NCBI GenBank assembly: GCA_964035795.1
Contig: OZ038320.1
Location: 12,785,076-12,849,075 of the forward strand
Source: Pterobdella sp. o SKG-2022
Lineage: Eukaryota > Annelida > Clitellata > Hirudinida > Piscicolidae
Direction of reading: 5' to 3'
DNA: 64,000 bases
Shown here: piece by piece, positions 49,092-60,115 of the stretch
Position numbering within the stretch: position 1 is the stretch's first letter
Layout of the letters: each line of letters starts with the position of its first letter
The notes under the pieces: generated by a model
Database searches by the model: none
What the model was told of the DNA's origin: nothing
What the model saw: the letters and a program-made list of their open reading frames with translations, nothing else
Program-made: the position numbers and the translations under genes

Positions 49092-49667
49092 CGACCTAAT
49101 TATCAGATTGAGTTTTCACTTGCAGCATTATTTGACATTCTGTCTTATTCATATTTAGTATAAATAATTTTGTTTTTTTCAAAAAAAATTATTTGAATTG
49201 TCTGAGTTGTATAGCATTTAATGTAAGTTTTTAACCTGACATTAGGTTCAGTAATGAAAGATTGGATTATTTATGATGTAATCTGAATTTCTCATAGTTC
49301 ACCGTACGTTACAATCTGTTGACTGTCTTATTTGGTTCACTTTGCGTTGTGTTTGCACCCAAATCTTTTTGTGTCATAGAAATTTCATTCACCTTGTGAA
49401 AATACTGGTTGATGACATCAGCTTAAACTTTGTAAAATTTTATACGCAATTAGTTTTTATTGAACAGAGTAATCAAAATTTGATTATTTTTTATTGACAA
49501 TCGAGTCTGTGTTGCATTATAATTTTGAAAACTGGTCTCTAACTTCTGTTTTCACCAAATCGCTAGATGGGGATTATACCAGAAAGCTTAGAATGGCTTT
49601 GAGCGTCTCGAAACACCTGACAAAGAACTTTAAAATGATTTTAAAATAATAAACCTAAAATCAAAAA

Positions 49668-49953
49668 ATGCAGATTGAGATCTGCCAGCCATTTTGTTCG
49701 TTATTTAGAGAAGCTACCCTTGAAATTGATTCTGTGGCAACCTCTTGTGGGAAACTTCAAAAAATAACAAATAATTATGTTGACACCCTGATGAGTCACA
49801 ATGCTGTACAAGGAATCATGGAAAAGCTTCAAAACCAAGTGGGTCTAAAGAGGTTTATATGTGAATATTACATTGAATAGTTATTCGAGTTTTTTATTTG
49901 CATGAATTTTTTAAGAAACATTAAAAGTGTAATATTTTCAGTTGAAGAGCTGA
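49668..49953 (+). CDS. Candidate small coiled-coil protein or terminal exons
   Basis: An open exon 49668 (or 49674 if the preceding tgcag is an acceptor) to 49838 is followed by donor gtgggt, a 103-bp intron, acceptor attttcag, and a four-codon last exon 49942-49953 (LKS, stop). If the ATG at 49668 is the start, the protein has 60 residues; otherwise upstream exons were missed. The sequence is helical with heptad spacing (EIDSVATSCGKLQKITNNYV, MEKLQNQLKS) and has four Cys early. It resembles C-terminal helices of small complex subunits (dynactin p24 and BLOC/BORC subunits were considered), without a firm match. Confidence 0.45.
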
Positions 49954-50149
49954 GCCAGCATCAGTGACAAAAGATATAAAAGAGTTTTCAACTAGATAAA
50001 TTTATTTAACAAAACTATTGCAATATTTAAGCAATTTTGCCATTTTTCTCATTTAGTTTTTTTTCACTAATAAGGTTCTACTTGCATTGAATATAACTTA
50101 TGTTAAATGATATTCGAATTTTTTTTTTCAATTCAAAAAATCACTGGAA

Positions 50150-50215
50150 AAATTTTGAACGAAGCTTTTCGAAAACTTATGTTTACATCATCAGGTTCAT
50201 TTAAAGTTTTCCAGT
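50150..50215 (-). repeat. Hammerhead-like CTGATGA...GAAA motif, copy 2
   Basis: The minus strand reads aacCTGATGATGTAAAC, a 4-nt loop, GTTTTCGAAAAGCTTCGTTC. The blocks CTGATGA and GAAA are both intact and flank a self-complementary middle (GTAAAC/GTTTTC with one mismatch). Conserved ends are shared with 5478-5522 while the stem sequence differs. That is the covariation expected of a structured RNA. An imperfect inverted repeat cactggaaaa/ttttccagtg surrounds it. Confidence 0.45.
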
Positions 50216-50639
50216 GTTTTTAAATGGCATATAATTTTAAAGCTCTTAGTCATCATTGAATTTTTAAAAAATTTTACAATCAAGCGACTAAAAATTTTTT
50301 ATTTATGACGCAACTTCAACGGTTTTCAACCCCAAAACATTCTCGATTGTCTCAAAACATCGTTGTTGATCACTCTGTTTTTCATATAATAAATATTAAA
50401 TCTTATGAGAAAATTTTGAAACTAAATCAAATACTCATATATAAAGGATACCAAAAGTCTTAAAACCACAACAACAAAACCTAAGTTTGCAATTTCCAAG
50501 ACTAGCATGGTCATCGCCAATGTGAGTTGTCTTCAGGTTTTTGAAACTATTCTGATTTTTGAATTATTAAAAACCGAGTCTAAACAGTTTTTTTTATTTA
50601 AATTATCAACATATTTAGTCAAAAATATCAAGTGATCAA

Positions 50640-51870
50640 TATATTATTATTAGTGCCTGTTAGGCCTATTGGCGCATAGGGCAGCAACAAAAAGTTTCCA
50701 CTCATTGCCGTTTTGAGCCAGCTTGGTGATGGTGCCCCAAGTGTGTTTCATTTCCTTGAGCTCTGCTTTTACTGCCCGACGCCATGTTGTTTTTAGGTGG
50801 CTTCGTTTTTTTTCTTTTGTTGTCCAATGAAAAGCTGCTTTGACTATGGAACCTTCTTCTCTTCTCAAGACATGGCCAATCCATCGCCATTGCCTTCTCA
50901 TGGTGATGGTAGCCATGTCTTCGGTGACAACAATACAAGGTCATTGTTTGAGATGATATCAGACCACTAGATTTTCAGAATGCTTCGTAAACTTCGCGTA
51001 TAAAAAGCTGACAGTCTATTGGCATCTTGCTGTCATTCTCCAACATTCAGATTCATACAGAACAGGCAGAATACAGGTCTTGAACAGCTTGATCTTGGTG
51101 TTGACACTGTGCTGAGAAGACTTCCATACATACGTCATGCTCCTAAAAGCGTTTCTAGCTTTGTTGAGTCTACTTTTAGTATCTTTCTCAGTTCCACTAT
51201 CTATACTCAAAATGCTACCAAGATATGTAAACTCATCTTTTCTATAAAGATTCTGTTTGTCAAACTGCACTGGGGTTGGTGATGACACGTTGGTGGTCAT
51301 GACCTCAGTTTTTTTCTGGCTGATCTTGAGCCCAACCTGCTGGCCTATGAAAACTTTGTTTTATCCTTCATGGGACGATGTGTATGGAAGATTAGTGCTA
51401 GATCATCTGCGAAATCGAGATCATCTAATGGAAAAAACACACTGCAACTAAAGTTACTGTAAAAACTTTGAAATATTGAACAAAGTGTTGGGGAATAAAC
51501 AGCCTGTTTTTTCTTCAGGGATTTATCCACTATGTTAATTGCTGAAGGATAACTTTAGTAAGTATCTTACTAGGAACAGAGAGTAGAGTGATTCCTCTCC
51601 AATTGTTTCAGTCATGTAATGAGCCACCTTTTTTAGGGATTTTAACAATCACTTCTTTTATCCACTCTAGGTATTTCTTCAAATAGTGGCTGAAATATGT
51701 TAGCTGCTAAAATTGGATCTGCTTTGAAAAGTTCAGCATTGAGGTTGTCATGTCCAGGTGCTATGTTGCTTTTCAGAAACTTTATGGCTAAAATTATTTC
51801 AAACTTTGATGGTGGATCAAGACTGATGTTGAGGTCTGATGCAGCTGAAAAAATATTTTTTGTGTAGGTA
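50640..51870 (-). mobile_element. LINE with internal RT deletion (endonuclease-RT family)
   Basis: Reading the minus strand from right to left: RT fingers IKFLKSNIAPGHDNLNAELF near 51750-51800, NNWRGITLLSVPSKIL near 51560-51610, then directly a palm with LDDLDFADDLALIFHTH near 51375-51430. After that comes KDEFTYLGSILSIDSGTEKD near 51185-51245, FKTCILPVLYESECW near 51040-51085, and the C-terminal RRQWRWIGHVLRREEGS and KTTWRRAVKAELKEM at 50760-50910, ending AALCANRPNR at 50653. The family normally has about 100 more residues between the SVPSK and FADD blocks, so the RT core is deleted. Small frameshifts are present. It shares family with the endonuclease piece at 20440-20790. Confidence 0.88.
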
Positions 51871-52841
51871 GTGGCCGGTTTAATATTTATAAATGTTCAT
51901 AAAAAACAGCTTGTTATTTTTATACTGGTAATTTAGCTTTTAGTTTTATTATTTGTTTTTTTCAGAGTTTGAAAATCTTAAATGGCTTTCTATAACAGAG
52001 ATGTTTTTATCCTTGGTGAATCTTCTGATGACACAGATGCCCAAAAGTTTCTCTAGATTCTTTTTTTCAAATTTGGCGCTGTATAAACCTTAATAGTGAT
52101 TTAGTAAGCGATTAAAAGCTAACACTTTAATTCACTAAATAATACAAAGCTCTAGGTAAGTTGAACTTAAATTTTCAAGTTTGGCTTAAATCGTTTTAAT
52201 AATAGGCTAATTTAGTAAACATACAGAAAAAGTTACATTTTCTGTATGCTTTTAAAACTTTGAAATAAAAATATAGTTTTAATAAAACTTTTGAAAACAT
52301 TTCAATGAAAAATGATTCAGATGCCACCAGCAAAAAAATTTAATGAAGAGGGGCCAAAAAATATGGGTAAAAATAAAAATGAGAGGAAGATAAAAAAAGC
52401 GATTGATTTAACAGTTACCACAAAAAAGGCCGTAAAAAGATGGAGAAGAAATGGATGAAAAGAAAAGTGGACGGAGTAGTGATTGAATTGAAGATGGGCG
52501 AAGAAGGTAAATGAAATTGAAGTCAAAGAGTGGTGAATAAATATGAAGAAATATAAAAAAAGATTGCATACTGCACGTTTTTAAGAATCGGACACAAGAT
52601 CTCCATACCCGTTGAGTTACTAGAAATGGAATCTTTGCTAGCACAATTTTTCTATTATATTCGTTACTTTTTTTATGTGTTTCTTAAGATTTACTTGCTT
52701 TATAAAAAATTTTATTCAAATAAATTTTCGATATAATTCATTAGTGAAGTTATTGCAAAACTGTAAAATCACCAATTTTGAGACAAAATGCAGAATTTAT
52801 TTAAATAATAATAATTTAACATTTTTAACTGAATTATCTAG
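51871..52841. other. Intergenic, possibly 5' part of the candidate gene at 52842
   Basis: A frame starting ATG at 52321 (MPPAKKFNEEG, then Lys-rich) and a short open piece at about 52575-52608 (NRTQDLHT, followed by donor-like gttgag) could be 5' exons of the next feature; the latter joins it in phase. Neither is recognised and no complete model could be built. Confidence 0.3.
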
Positions 52842-53202
52842 TTTTAAGTATAAAATCGACTACTCGAGCCGTCATTATAACTTCTAAAGGTCATCTTCGA
52901 TTGGTGGAAAGATTTTTATTCTTACTTACTTGCCTCAAGGATAATGCGGAAAAGTTTTTACCACTGAGAGAGAACAGGAATCATCTTTCAGCGTTAGTGA
53001 AAACAAATTTTATCAAATGTTAAAGTTTATTAACAACAAAATGTTTGTTTTTAATGAATATTCCTAAACTTTTCAAATTTTTCAATAGCGCACCCCCGTA
53101 TTGTTTGGAGCTCTGAACACTGAACAAGCTCATTTGCCTTTCATGTCACGTGCTTTCTGTATGCTTTTGAGCCCTTACCCACCAGTCTCAGATAATTTTT
53201 AA
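52842..53202 (+). CDS. Candidate exons of an unrecognised gene
   Basis: Two adjacent exon candidates join in frame. The first, 52842-52996, has acceptor attatctag and donor gtgaaa, with HLRLVERFLFLLTCLKDNAE. The second is 53089-53202, with acceptor ttcaatag, RTPVLFGALNTEQAHLPFM and MLLSPYPPVSDNF, then stop. Both are much less AT-rich than their flanks and read like a folded, helical protein. The second may instead splice near its end into a piece at 53471. No family was recognised; upstream exons are missing. Confidence 0.4.
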
Positions 53203-53639
53203 TTTGAGTTTCTACATACTATTTAGAGTGTTAGAGTATAATTTCTTAAAGTTTAAATATAAGAAAGGGTTTTTCATTTGAGAAAAAATTTTCGCATTTG
53301 ATTACTAAATTTTTGTAATTCTCAAAAATATTTTAAAAAAATTTTTTTAATTTGTTTAAAAATTTTCTTAAAAAGCTATTTTTTTTTCAAAAGTGATTTT
53401 TAAGTTTATAATTAAAATGAATTTCCAAAATTGAGTCGTAAAAAATTAAGAAAAAATTTTTTTTTCCAGTTTCATTGAAGCTCCGCTCTGGAATCTAACG
53501 CTTCCAAGTACCGTGTTTTCAGGAAGAAATATAATCAAGCAAATTCTCCACAATTGATTGATTACCAAAGTTTTCAAAACAAATGAAAAAAATTTAATTA
53601 AAATTTATTTCAAACATTTTTTGAGACCAAACTTCTTTT

Positions 53640-54270
53640 TACTTTATACATCATTCATGTTTAGAATTATTGAAAAGCGCGACTTGTTTTTTCGCCAATT
53701 TGTTAATGAAATTACCCTTTTCACTGGAGCCTCTTTCCTAGATCTTAATCCTATTTTCCATAAATTATTTAGTTTTTTCTCCGTTTAAACTTTTGGTTTT
53801 CCAACAGTCAACTAAAACTAAACCTTTGTCAAAGCGAGGCAGCTCTTCTCTTTTAGCAAAATACAACCACCTTTCTGTGGTAACTCACGACGACACTACA
53901 CTTCCTTCAGCTTTCAAGCTCAAAATTTTCAGTATTAATATACTCAAATTTGAATTTTGTCTACTTTTTTTCTCAAATAATCAAAATTAAAATTTCAACG
54001 TTCAAATCATAAAACAAGTAACTGCTAACGCTCTCACTATCTCACTAATTCTTTCCGGGTTAGACTACTGTAATTTTTTTCTCTGTGAACAGCCAAAGTA
54101 TCTTTTACGCAAGTTTCAATCTCTCAAAACCATGCAGCTAAAACGGTTCTTCGAGCTGATTACTTAGCTTTTCAAGTGAGAGTCGATTGCTTGCACTGAT
54201 TACCAGTTTCCCGAAAACACATTTGTAAATTGCGCTTTATAAAAATCTTAATAACATAATAAATAAAAAA
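53640..54270 (+). mobile_element. 5'-truncated CR1/L2-like LINE
   Basis: The plus strand reads FMFRIIEKRDLFFRQFVNEI (the FADD position mutated to FVNE), TLFTGA, then SSLLAKYNHLSVVTHDDTTL near 53840-53905, a degraded FRVRLL*FFSL segment (family LSRLDYCNSLL) and a 3' end attgcgctttataaaaatct, then taataa-rich tail at 54225-54265. The 3' end matches the copies at 4013-5024 and 57202-60115. It has multiple stops and is dead. Confidence 0.8.
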
Positions 54271-56059
54271 TTTTTAGTCATAATTTTAAAAAAATTAATG
54301 AAAATATTTCAAAAAATATATAGTATAAAACATATATAGTTTATTCATTTGAATAAACATTTTAGAAAACAACGTTTCCTGTTGTCGTTCCTCCACTTAT
54401 AACTTAATTTTTTTCCACCGAAAATATATTCCTGACAAGGTTTAAAAAAAGAGACAACGGTGGTAGGTACAATTACTTAATTTTAAAAATCTCTTTTCTA
54501 GCCTCCCCTCCAAGCCTTCAAGTCGGGAACGTTCAAGACGTTATCCACAAAAAAAAAACGTTATCTACGGTTCTTTTTTATGAAATTTTGAAGTTTAATA
54601 GAAATAAGACTAAAACCTTAATTACAAAAAATATTTTTTTTACTCGCAAATTTTGAAGCTACCGAAGAGTCACTTTATAGTGACACCAGGCACTTTTTAT
54701 TGGTTTTTCATTCTTCGATTCAAATCAAACAAGCAAAATATTTGAAAAATAAAAAGACTTAAATTTTTATTATGAATAATTAAAATTATTTTCTGTGGAA
54801 AGAAAACCAAGATTTTAGGAGAAATGAAAAATAGGTTGTATACATTTTTTCCAGGTTCGTTTTTTAGTTTGCGCATCTGGATTGCTTACAGTGCTTTCAT
54901 ATGTTCCAATTTAGTCTTTCTTTTATAATCCCAGTTTCATAATGCTCTATTTTAGTAAGCTTGCTTGATAGGGTACACTGAGCAGGTACACATAGACCAG
55001 ATCTTATATCCAAAGTTTCAATTTGATGTGTTGCTTACACCCATGCTTGTCATAAATAAGCACTATTGGTGGATAGTTTTTTGAGTCTGGTTTAAAATTT
55101 TTCAAAAATTTATGGTGCACAACAAGAAATATGCAATCAATAGCAGGAATTTGTGATGGCAACAGCTCGTCTCTTCTAACTCTCTCGTCTCGCTCTTTTC
55201 CAAACATTGTCCTTCATTTATTGAATTTTTTTCATTTGACTTGCATCATTGACTCTTTCTCAAAGATTTTCATAAGCGTTTTAAGACGAAATCGTTTAGC
55301 TGCATTCCCATAATAATGAATAATGTTAATTCAAAAATAAACCATGTGAAAATTTTTTGTGTTATAAACGTTGAAAATGAAAATAATCAATTTGAAAAAA
55401 ATTTTTTTGTTGCTTGCAACGAATACAAATGGATTTAAAAAGGCAAGTGAAATTTTTTAAATATTATAGAAATATAGATAAAGATGTAAAAAAATTCTAT
55501 AAAAAAATGATTTTTTTTATGATAAAAGCGATGGACAGAGTGACTGGCTAAAATATAAAACTTTCGCTCTAAAAACTGCTGAAGAGGTGTGTGGTGTGAG
55601 TAAAGCTAGGTCTCAGCACATTGAAACTAATAGGCGTATACATGATGTGCAAAAAAACATTTCAAAAAAAAAGGAAAATTGTTGAAGATGGAAACAACTA
55701 TCTTCTAAAAATAAATTTTGCAATACTAATGATAAAAAGCCAAGCAACCAGGTAGCTGAAGCAATAGAAAAACGGCGAAAGAGTTGGAGGAGATAAGGAA
55801 TGACAGAAAGTTTTTTTTTGTAGATAAAGGATGATAAAGGCGTCTCACTTTACAGGTTAGAATTGACTGCATTGGAGAAAGAAATGGGAAACTGCAGTTG
55901 TCGATGGTGGTTGAAAATACAGAATCAACGCATAAAAGCTATCCCAAATAGTAGTCTATTTGTCTATTTTTGTGGTGCATTTCCACGTTTAATTGGCATA
56001 AAGTACTGCCAGCAACACAATGCTGGTGTACAGTCGCGGCTTTATCCATGTTCTAATGT
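54271..56059. other. Intergenic with weak LINE traces
   Basis: Around 55540-55640 the plus strand reads DWLKYKTFALKTAEEVCGVS, like the linker after LINE endonucleases (f...l..aa.evcG), and near 55825-55860 KDDKGVSLYR, like the i.d.dG.v...... segment before RT fingers. These suggest a badly decayed LINE of the 50640-51870 family. A 67-codon minus frame at 55004-55207 was considered as transposase and not accepted. The remainder is AT-rich. Confidence 0.35.
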
Positions 56060-57201
56060 AAGATGATGACCAGCCCGATTGCAATCTTTAGAAAACTGAT
56101 GCACCTTTGCCTAGCCGACAGTTGCTGTCAGAGTCGCAGTTTTCATTTTGATTAGAACTAGAACTAGGCAAATGAAACGTTGACCTCTTTTGAAATCTGC
56201 TGGTTTATATTGACTCGGCTTGTTGAATTGTCCAGTATTATCACTTTGGTCTTTTTTTTTTAACTATCTGCTCGCTCTTATCTGCTTTCATTTCCATGCA
56301 CGTAGAGATAGATTGATCCATCGTTGATCCCTCTTCAGCAATGACGTCGGCCAGTTTGTTCCCTATCACGCCGCAGTGACTGGGACACCAATAAAAAGTT
56401 ACCCTGCATTCGCGGCTCCAAATTGAGGCAAGGAGTAGGAAAAGATCATTTTTGTCTTGATTCCTGTGAGAGTTGGCGGGATGGAGGTTTAATAGTCTTT
56501 GAAGGATAGATTGACTATTCGGTGACGATTCTCACTTCTTTCCAAGTTTTGTTACCACAGCTTTCACTTCGGTTTGGAAGAAGGAGCACCAGGCGTCTGC
56601 TGGGATGGCACTAGACTGGTGGACTGATAGTGACGACGATGCCACTTCCGCCTTTTACGTTACCTGCCAGTTCTGAGCCGTCCGTGTATATAGTCACGTC
56701 AAACTCGTACCAGTTTGTTTTGAGGTGGGTAAGGGCTTCAGAATCATGTAGCTTTATCAGATTCGTCTCATGAACACGGTGGTTGCTAACTATCAGCTAC
56801 AGTGAGAGTAGTGCAGGGGTTTTTTGCGGTTTTGTCTCTCCAAACACCTTCATCCAGGATTCTGTCGCTTTTGATCGCCAACTAGGTATCTTGGTCCTTT
56901 GCTGGACGGATAAGTCTACATTTTCAAAGCGGGGGTTGAACTCTGCTTGTCTGAAGAACTTCTCCATGGCGATTGTTGAGACTTGTTTGATCCGGGTGTT
57001 AATGGAGGGAAGGTTGGCTTCTGGAAAAATCGTCTGTTAGGTGGACATCAGTTGACTCGTGACTGCCTTTCCAGCGTACTTCTAGTCCTTTTCAAAGGTT
57101 TCGATACTTGATTATGATAGCCAGGGCAGCCAGGCCGCTCTTGCATATTCGATGAGGGAGCGGCCGGTCGCAATGTAGGCGTTCTGAGGGTATCCCTAGT
57201 C
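56060..57201 (-). mobile_element. Outer LINE: RT thumb and RNase H domain (3' half)
   Basis: On the minus strand, the RT C-terminal region reads YIATGRSLIEYARAAWLPWL near 57105-57170, then EANLPSINTRIKQVSTIAM near 56970-57020. The RNase H domain follows: VTIYTDGSELAGNVKGGSGI near 56635-56700 (catalytic DGS), and CPSHCGVIGNKLADVIAEEG near 56330-56390. LINEs of the I/R1/Ingi-type groups carry such an RNase H after the RT. The frame is broken in places. Composition is markedly GC-richer than the rest of the window. The RT palm is missing between this piece and the 5' half beyond the inserted LINE. Confidence 0.8.
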
Positions 57202-60115
57202 TGTTATTAGAGTTATTATTAAGATTTTTATAGTGCACAGTTATCGATTCAAGGTTGTTTCAAAGGCGCTCAAGGTTTGTAAGAGATTATGACTGGGGTT
57301 GTTTATGGTATAAGTGAGTTTTCAAAAGTTTGCGAAAGTTCATGAGAGTAGGCGATGAGCGCAAGTTAGACTTTCCTTCTAACGTCAGACGTGGAGTTTG
57401 GTGAGAGAAAGAGTGACTATTAAACAAGCTTGAAGAAACAGGTTGATGAAACTGGAAACCAGAGTGCAAGGATCTGAGAGGTTGACGTTTGTGTCTAATA
57501 GACAAAAAATCAAATAGATACGCAGGTTGTTCAAGCTTGAGAGTACAGGCAATGAGCGAAAGTAATTTGAAATTGCATCTTTGAGACATTTAGCGAGTGC
57601 AAACGATCAAGACAGTCGCTGGAAGAGCTGAAATAATTAGCTTAAAGAACCGTCTTGGCCGCGTGGTTTTGGAGGACTTAAAGTTTGCCTAAAAGATAGC
57701 TTGGCTGCCCCTAAAGGAGAAAATTACAGTAGCCCAATCTGGAAAGAACTAGTGAGATAATAAAGGCATAAGCAGTGGTAAGCGGTATGAATTTACGTAC
57801 TTGGTTTATGGCATGGATGTGGAAATTGGAAGATTGGAATATTTGAGAAATAAAGTGAGCAAAGTTCAAATTTGAATCTAAAGTGACACCTAAGATTTTG
57901 AGCTTGGAGGATATAGGAAGTGTGGTGCCGACGAGGGTTACCACAGAAGGGAGATTGTATTTTGCTAGAAGACGAGAGCTGCCGACAAACATCACCTCCC
58001 TTTTAGTAAGGTTTAGTTTCAGTTGGCTTTGAGAAAACCAAGAGTTTAGAGTGGAAAGATAACAGGATAATTTAAGGAGTGGGGTTAGGATCTGAGTGAG
58101 AGACTCCGGTGAAAAGAGTGATGTCATCAGCGAACTGGTGAAAAAGCAATAGGGCGGTAGTTCGAAGAAATGGTAGGGTCCAAATTGCTTTTCTTAAGCA
58201 AAGGGAGAACTTGTGCTGTATCAAAGGAGGCGGGCAATATTGTTTGTGAAAAAGACAAATTGGTAAGTTTGGAAATTATTGGAGCAAAGAAGTGAAAAAA
58301 ACGTTTTCAGGTGGATGTGGGATTAAGTCTAATGGAGAAGATTTGTTGGGTAAAGAGCAAATGAGCCTTCAATACTTCTTCAATACTTACAAATGAAAAA
58401 TAAGAAAGTGGTGTTTGATTATCTGGTAGAGTAGGATCTGTGCAGCACAGAATAGACGTTGGCAAAGATTTGTGAATAAGAGCGATTTTCTCTTTAAAAA
58501 AGCTACTAAAGGTATTCACAAGATTGATAGAAGGAGGGGATCTATGTATGATGGAGTTGGCAGTTTTCTAAAAGACTTTCGAGTTTGGTTTGACAGATGC
58601 AAGCATGTTGTTAAAATAATCAGCACGGGATTTAAAGATGAGAGCGCGAGCAGTCTTACGAGATTCCTTGAGGGCAGCAAGAAGACTGGGTGGAACAGGC
58701 ACTTTAATAATAAGGAAATTTTTGTTTAGGTTTTCGTCTTTTTCTTTTGGCGACAATGGCGTCACACTTTCGCCCCAGCAGTCACTTACAGCACAAGCTG
58801 TAAGTGACTGCTGGGGCGAACAGGGGCATGGTGGTCGATAAGTAATTGAAAGGAGTTGTTCATTGTTTTAAAAAACTGTAACATCAAAAAGGTTAGTTAG
58901 TGTATTATGGATATGTCTGAGATCACCGATAGGAACAAAAATTTTGGCTGTCAACGATTCAAAAAAAGAATGGGACGGGGATTTAATGGCATCCAATCTA
59001 ATGGAGTTTTTGGAAATTACAGAAATACTTCCGCCTCATTTGCCGATGGGTTGGTGAGAGTGCAGAACATGAAAACCATGAGACACTGTCATATTTTGTG
59101 ACATTATCTGCGTTTTCAGAAATCCAAGTTTCCGTCAAAGCAATAATGTCAAGTTTAATAGAAAAGATAGTATCAAGTTTAAAAGAAGACTTACTAGGAG
59201 TAGACCTAGGATTGAGAAGAGCGAATTTTAGTAGACAAAGGTACATTGTGGACTTTAGAATGAGAGGCTGACCGTCATTACCAAGCGGTGCGGCCCATCT
59301 TGAGTCGCACTTGCCGCTGAAAAATTGGGCAGAGGTGATGTGGTCTTGACTGGGTCGATTCAACCTGGAGCAAAGAATGCAGATAGGTGAAGTAGTCTTT
59401 GGGCAGTTAGTAGCAAGATGATTGTCACCATAGTGCTTGCAAGAATCAGGATTGGAGCACTTAGAGCTTTGTGGCCGTAATTTTGGCAGTTCTGACATCT
59501 TGTGGGAACTATACGAGTGCGGAACTGAAACCTGCCCAAAGGAAGTTGGGGAGTTTTAAATTGGCTAATGGACGGAAAGACTGAGCTAGGAATTTGTATA
59601 AGCCAATCGCGTTTTGAGGAATTAATGAAATTGGCCTTATGATTGAAAGCGAAAATTGAGTCAGTACAGTGAAAAGAATTTTTCAAGGACTATTCAATTT
59701 CATTTTTCGTAATCCATTCCGGCAACCCAGAGGGTTATAGTGGGGTTAAGAAGGGCTGGCGTTTCAAGAGTAATGTCAGAAATTTCTTCAAGAAAAATCA
59801 CAACAGCTTTGAGGGAGTCAGCAGTATCAGTTTCTCACACTACTGAGTTAACTGACTCAGAAAGCCAACTTGTTGTGAAAGAGACTTGTGATTAGCTGGC
59901 ATTAATGCATGCCACAAGCTTTCTACAAAGCTCAGCAGAAGACTCATCTGAGGTGGAGATTATTTTTACCAGGTATTTAGCCTTTGGGGTTACCTTATGT
60001 TTTGATTGAGAGTTCTTAAGACAATTAGCAGGAGTAGAAGTTGTGGATGAATTGTTGCTGCTAGTCCTTTTAGAGCTCTCCTCTGGCGTTTCACTTTGTT
60101 GCTAACTATCTGAGC
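57202..60115 (-). mobile_element. Inner CR1/L2-like LINE inserted in the outer LINE
   Basis: Read on the minus strand: ORF1 from about 60110, with KHKVTPKAKYLVKIISTSDE and a zinc-knuckle region near 59340-59500 (CSNPDSCKHYGDNHLATNC, then CILC). Then endonuclease start LDIIALTETWISENAD near 59120-59170, linker and fingers (SFFKEKIALIHKSL near 58460-58510, SSNYRPIA near 58150-58175), palm HQFADDITLFTG near 58110-58145, LKLNLTKREVMFVGSSRLLA near 57970-58030, LSRLGYCNFLL near 57715-57745, and a C-terminus ending KLLKTHLY near 57300. The 3' end is ...aaaaatcttaataataactctaataa. Frameshifts, a large endonuclease gap and an RT gap between NYRPIA and FADD show it is defective. Confidence 0.85.
58769..58820. 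repeat. Perfect 24-bp inverted repeat, 4-nt loop
   Basis: Left arm 58769-58792 (ttcgccccagcagtcactta plus cagc) and right arm 58797-58820 are exact reverse complements, with loop acaa. It lies inside the inner LINE, in the stretch between endonuclease and RT remains. As RNA or single-stranded DNA it would form a very stable hairpin. Confidence 0.97.

Noticed and set aside
55004..55207. Possible Harbinger-type transposase fragment (AIDCIFLVVHHKFL...)
   Set aside because: Only a loose IDG-like motif; flanking frames show no further transposase blocks.
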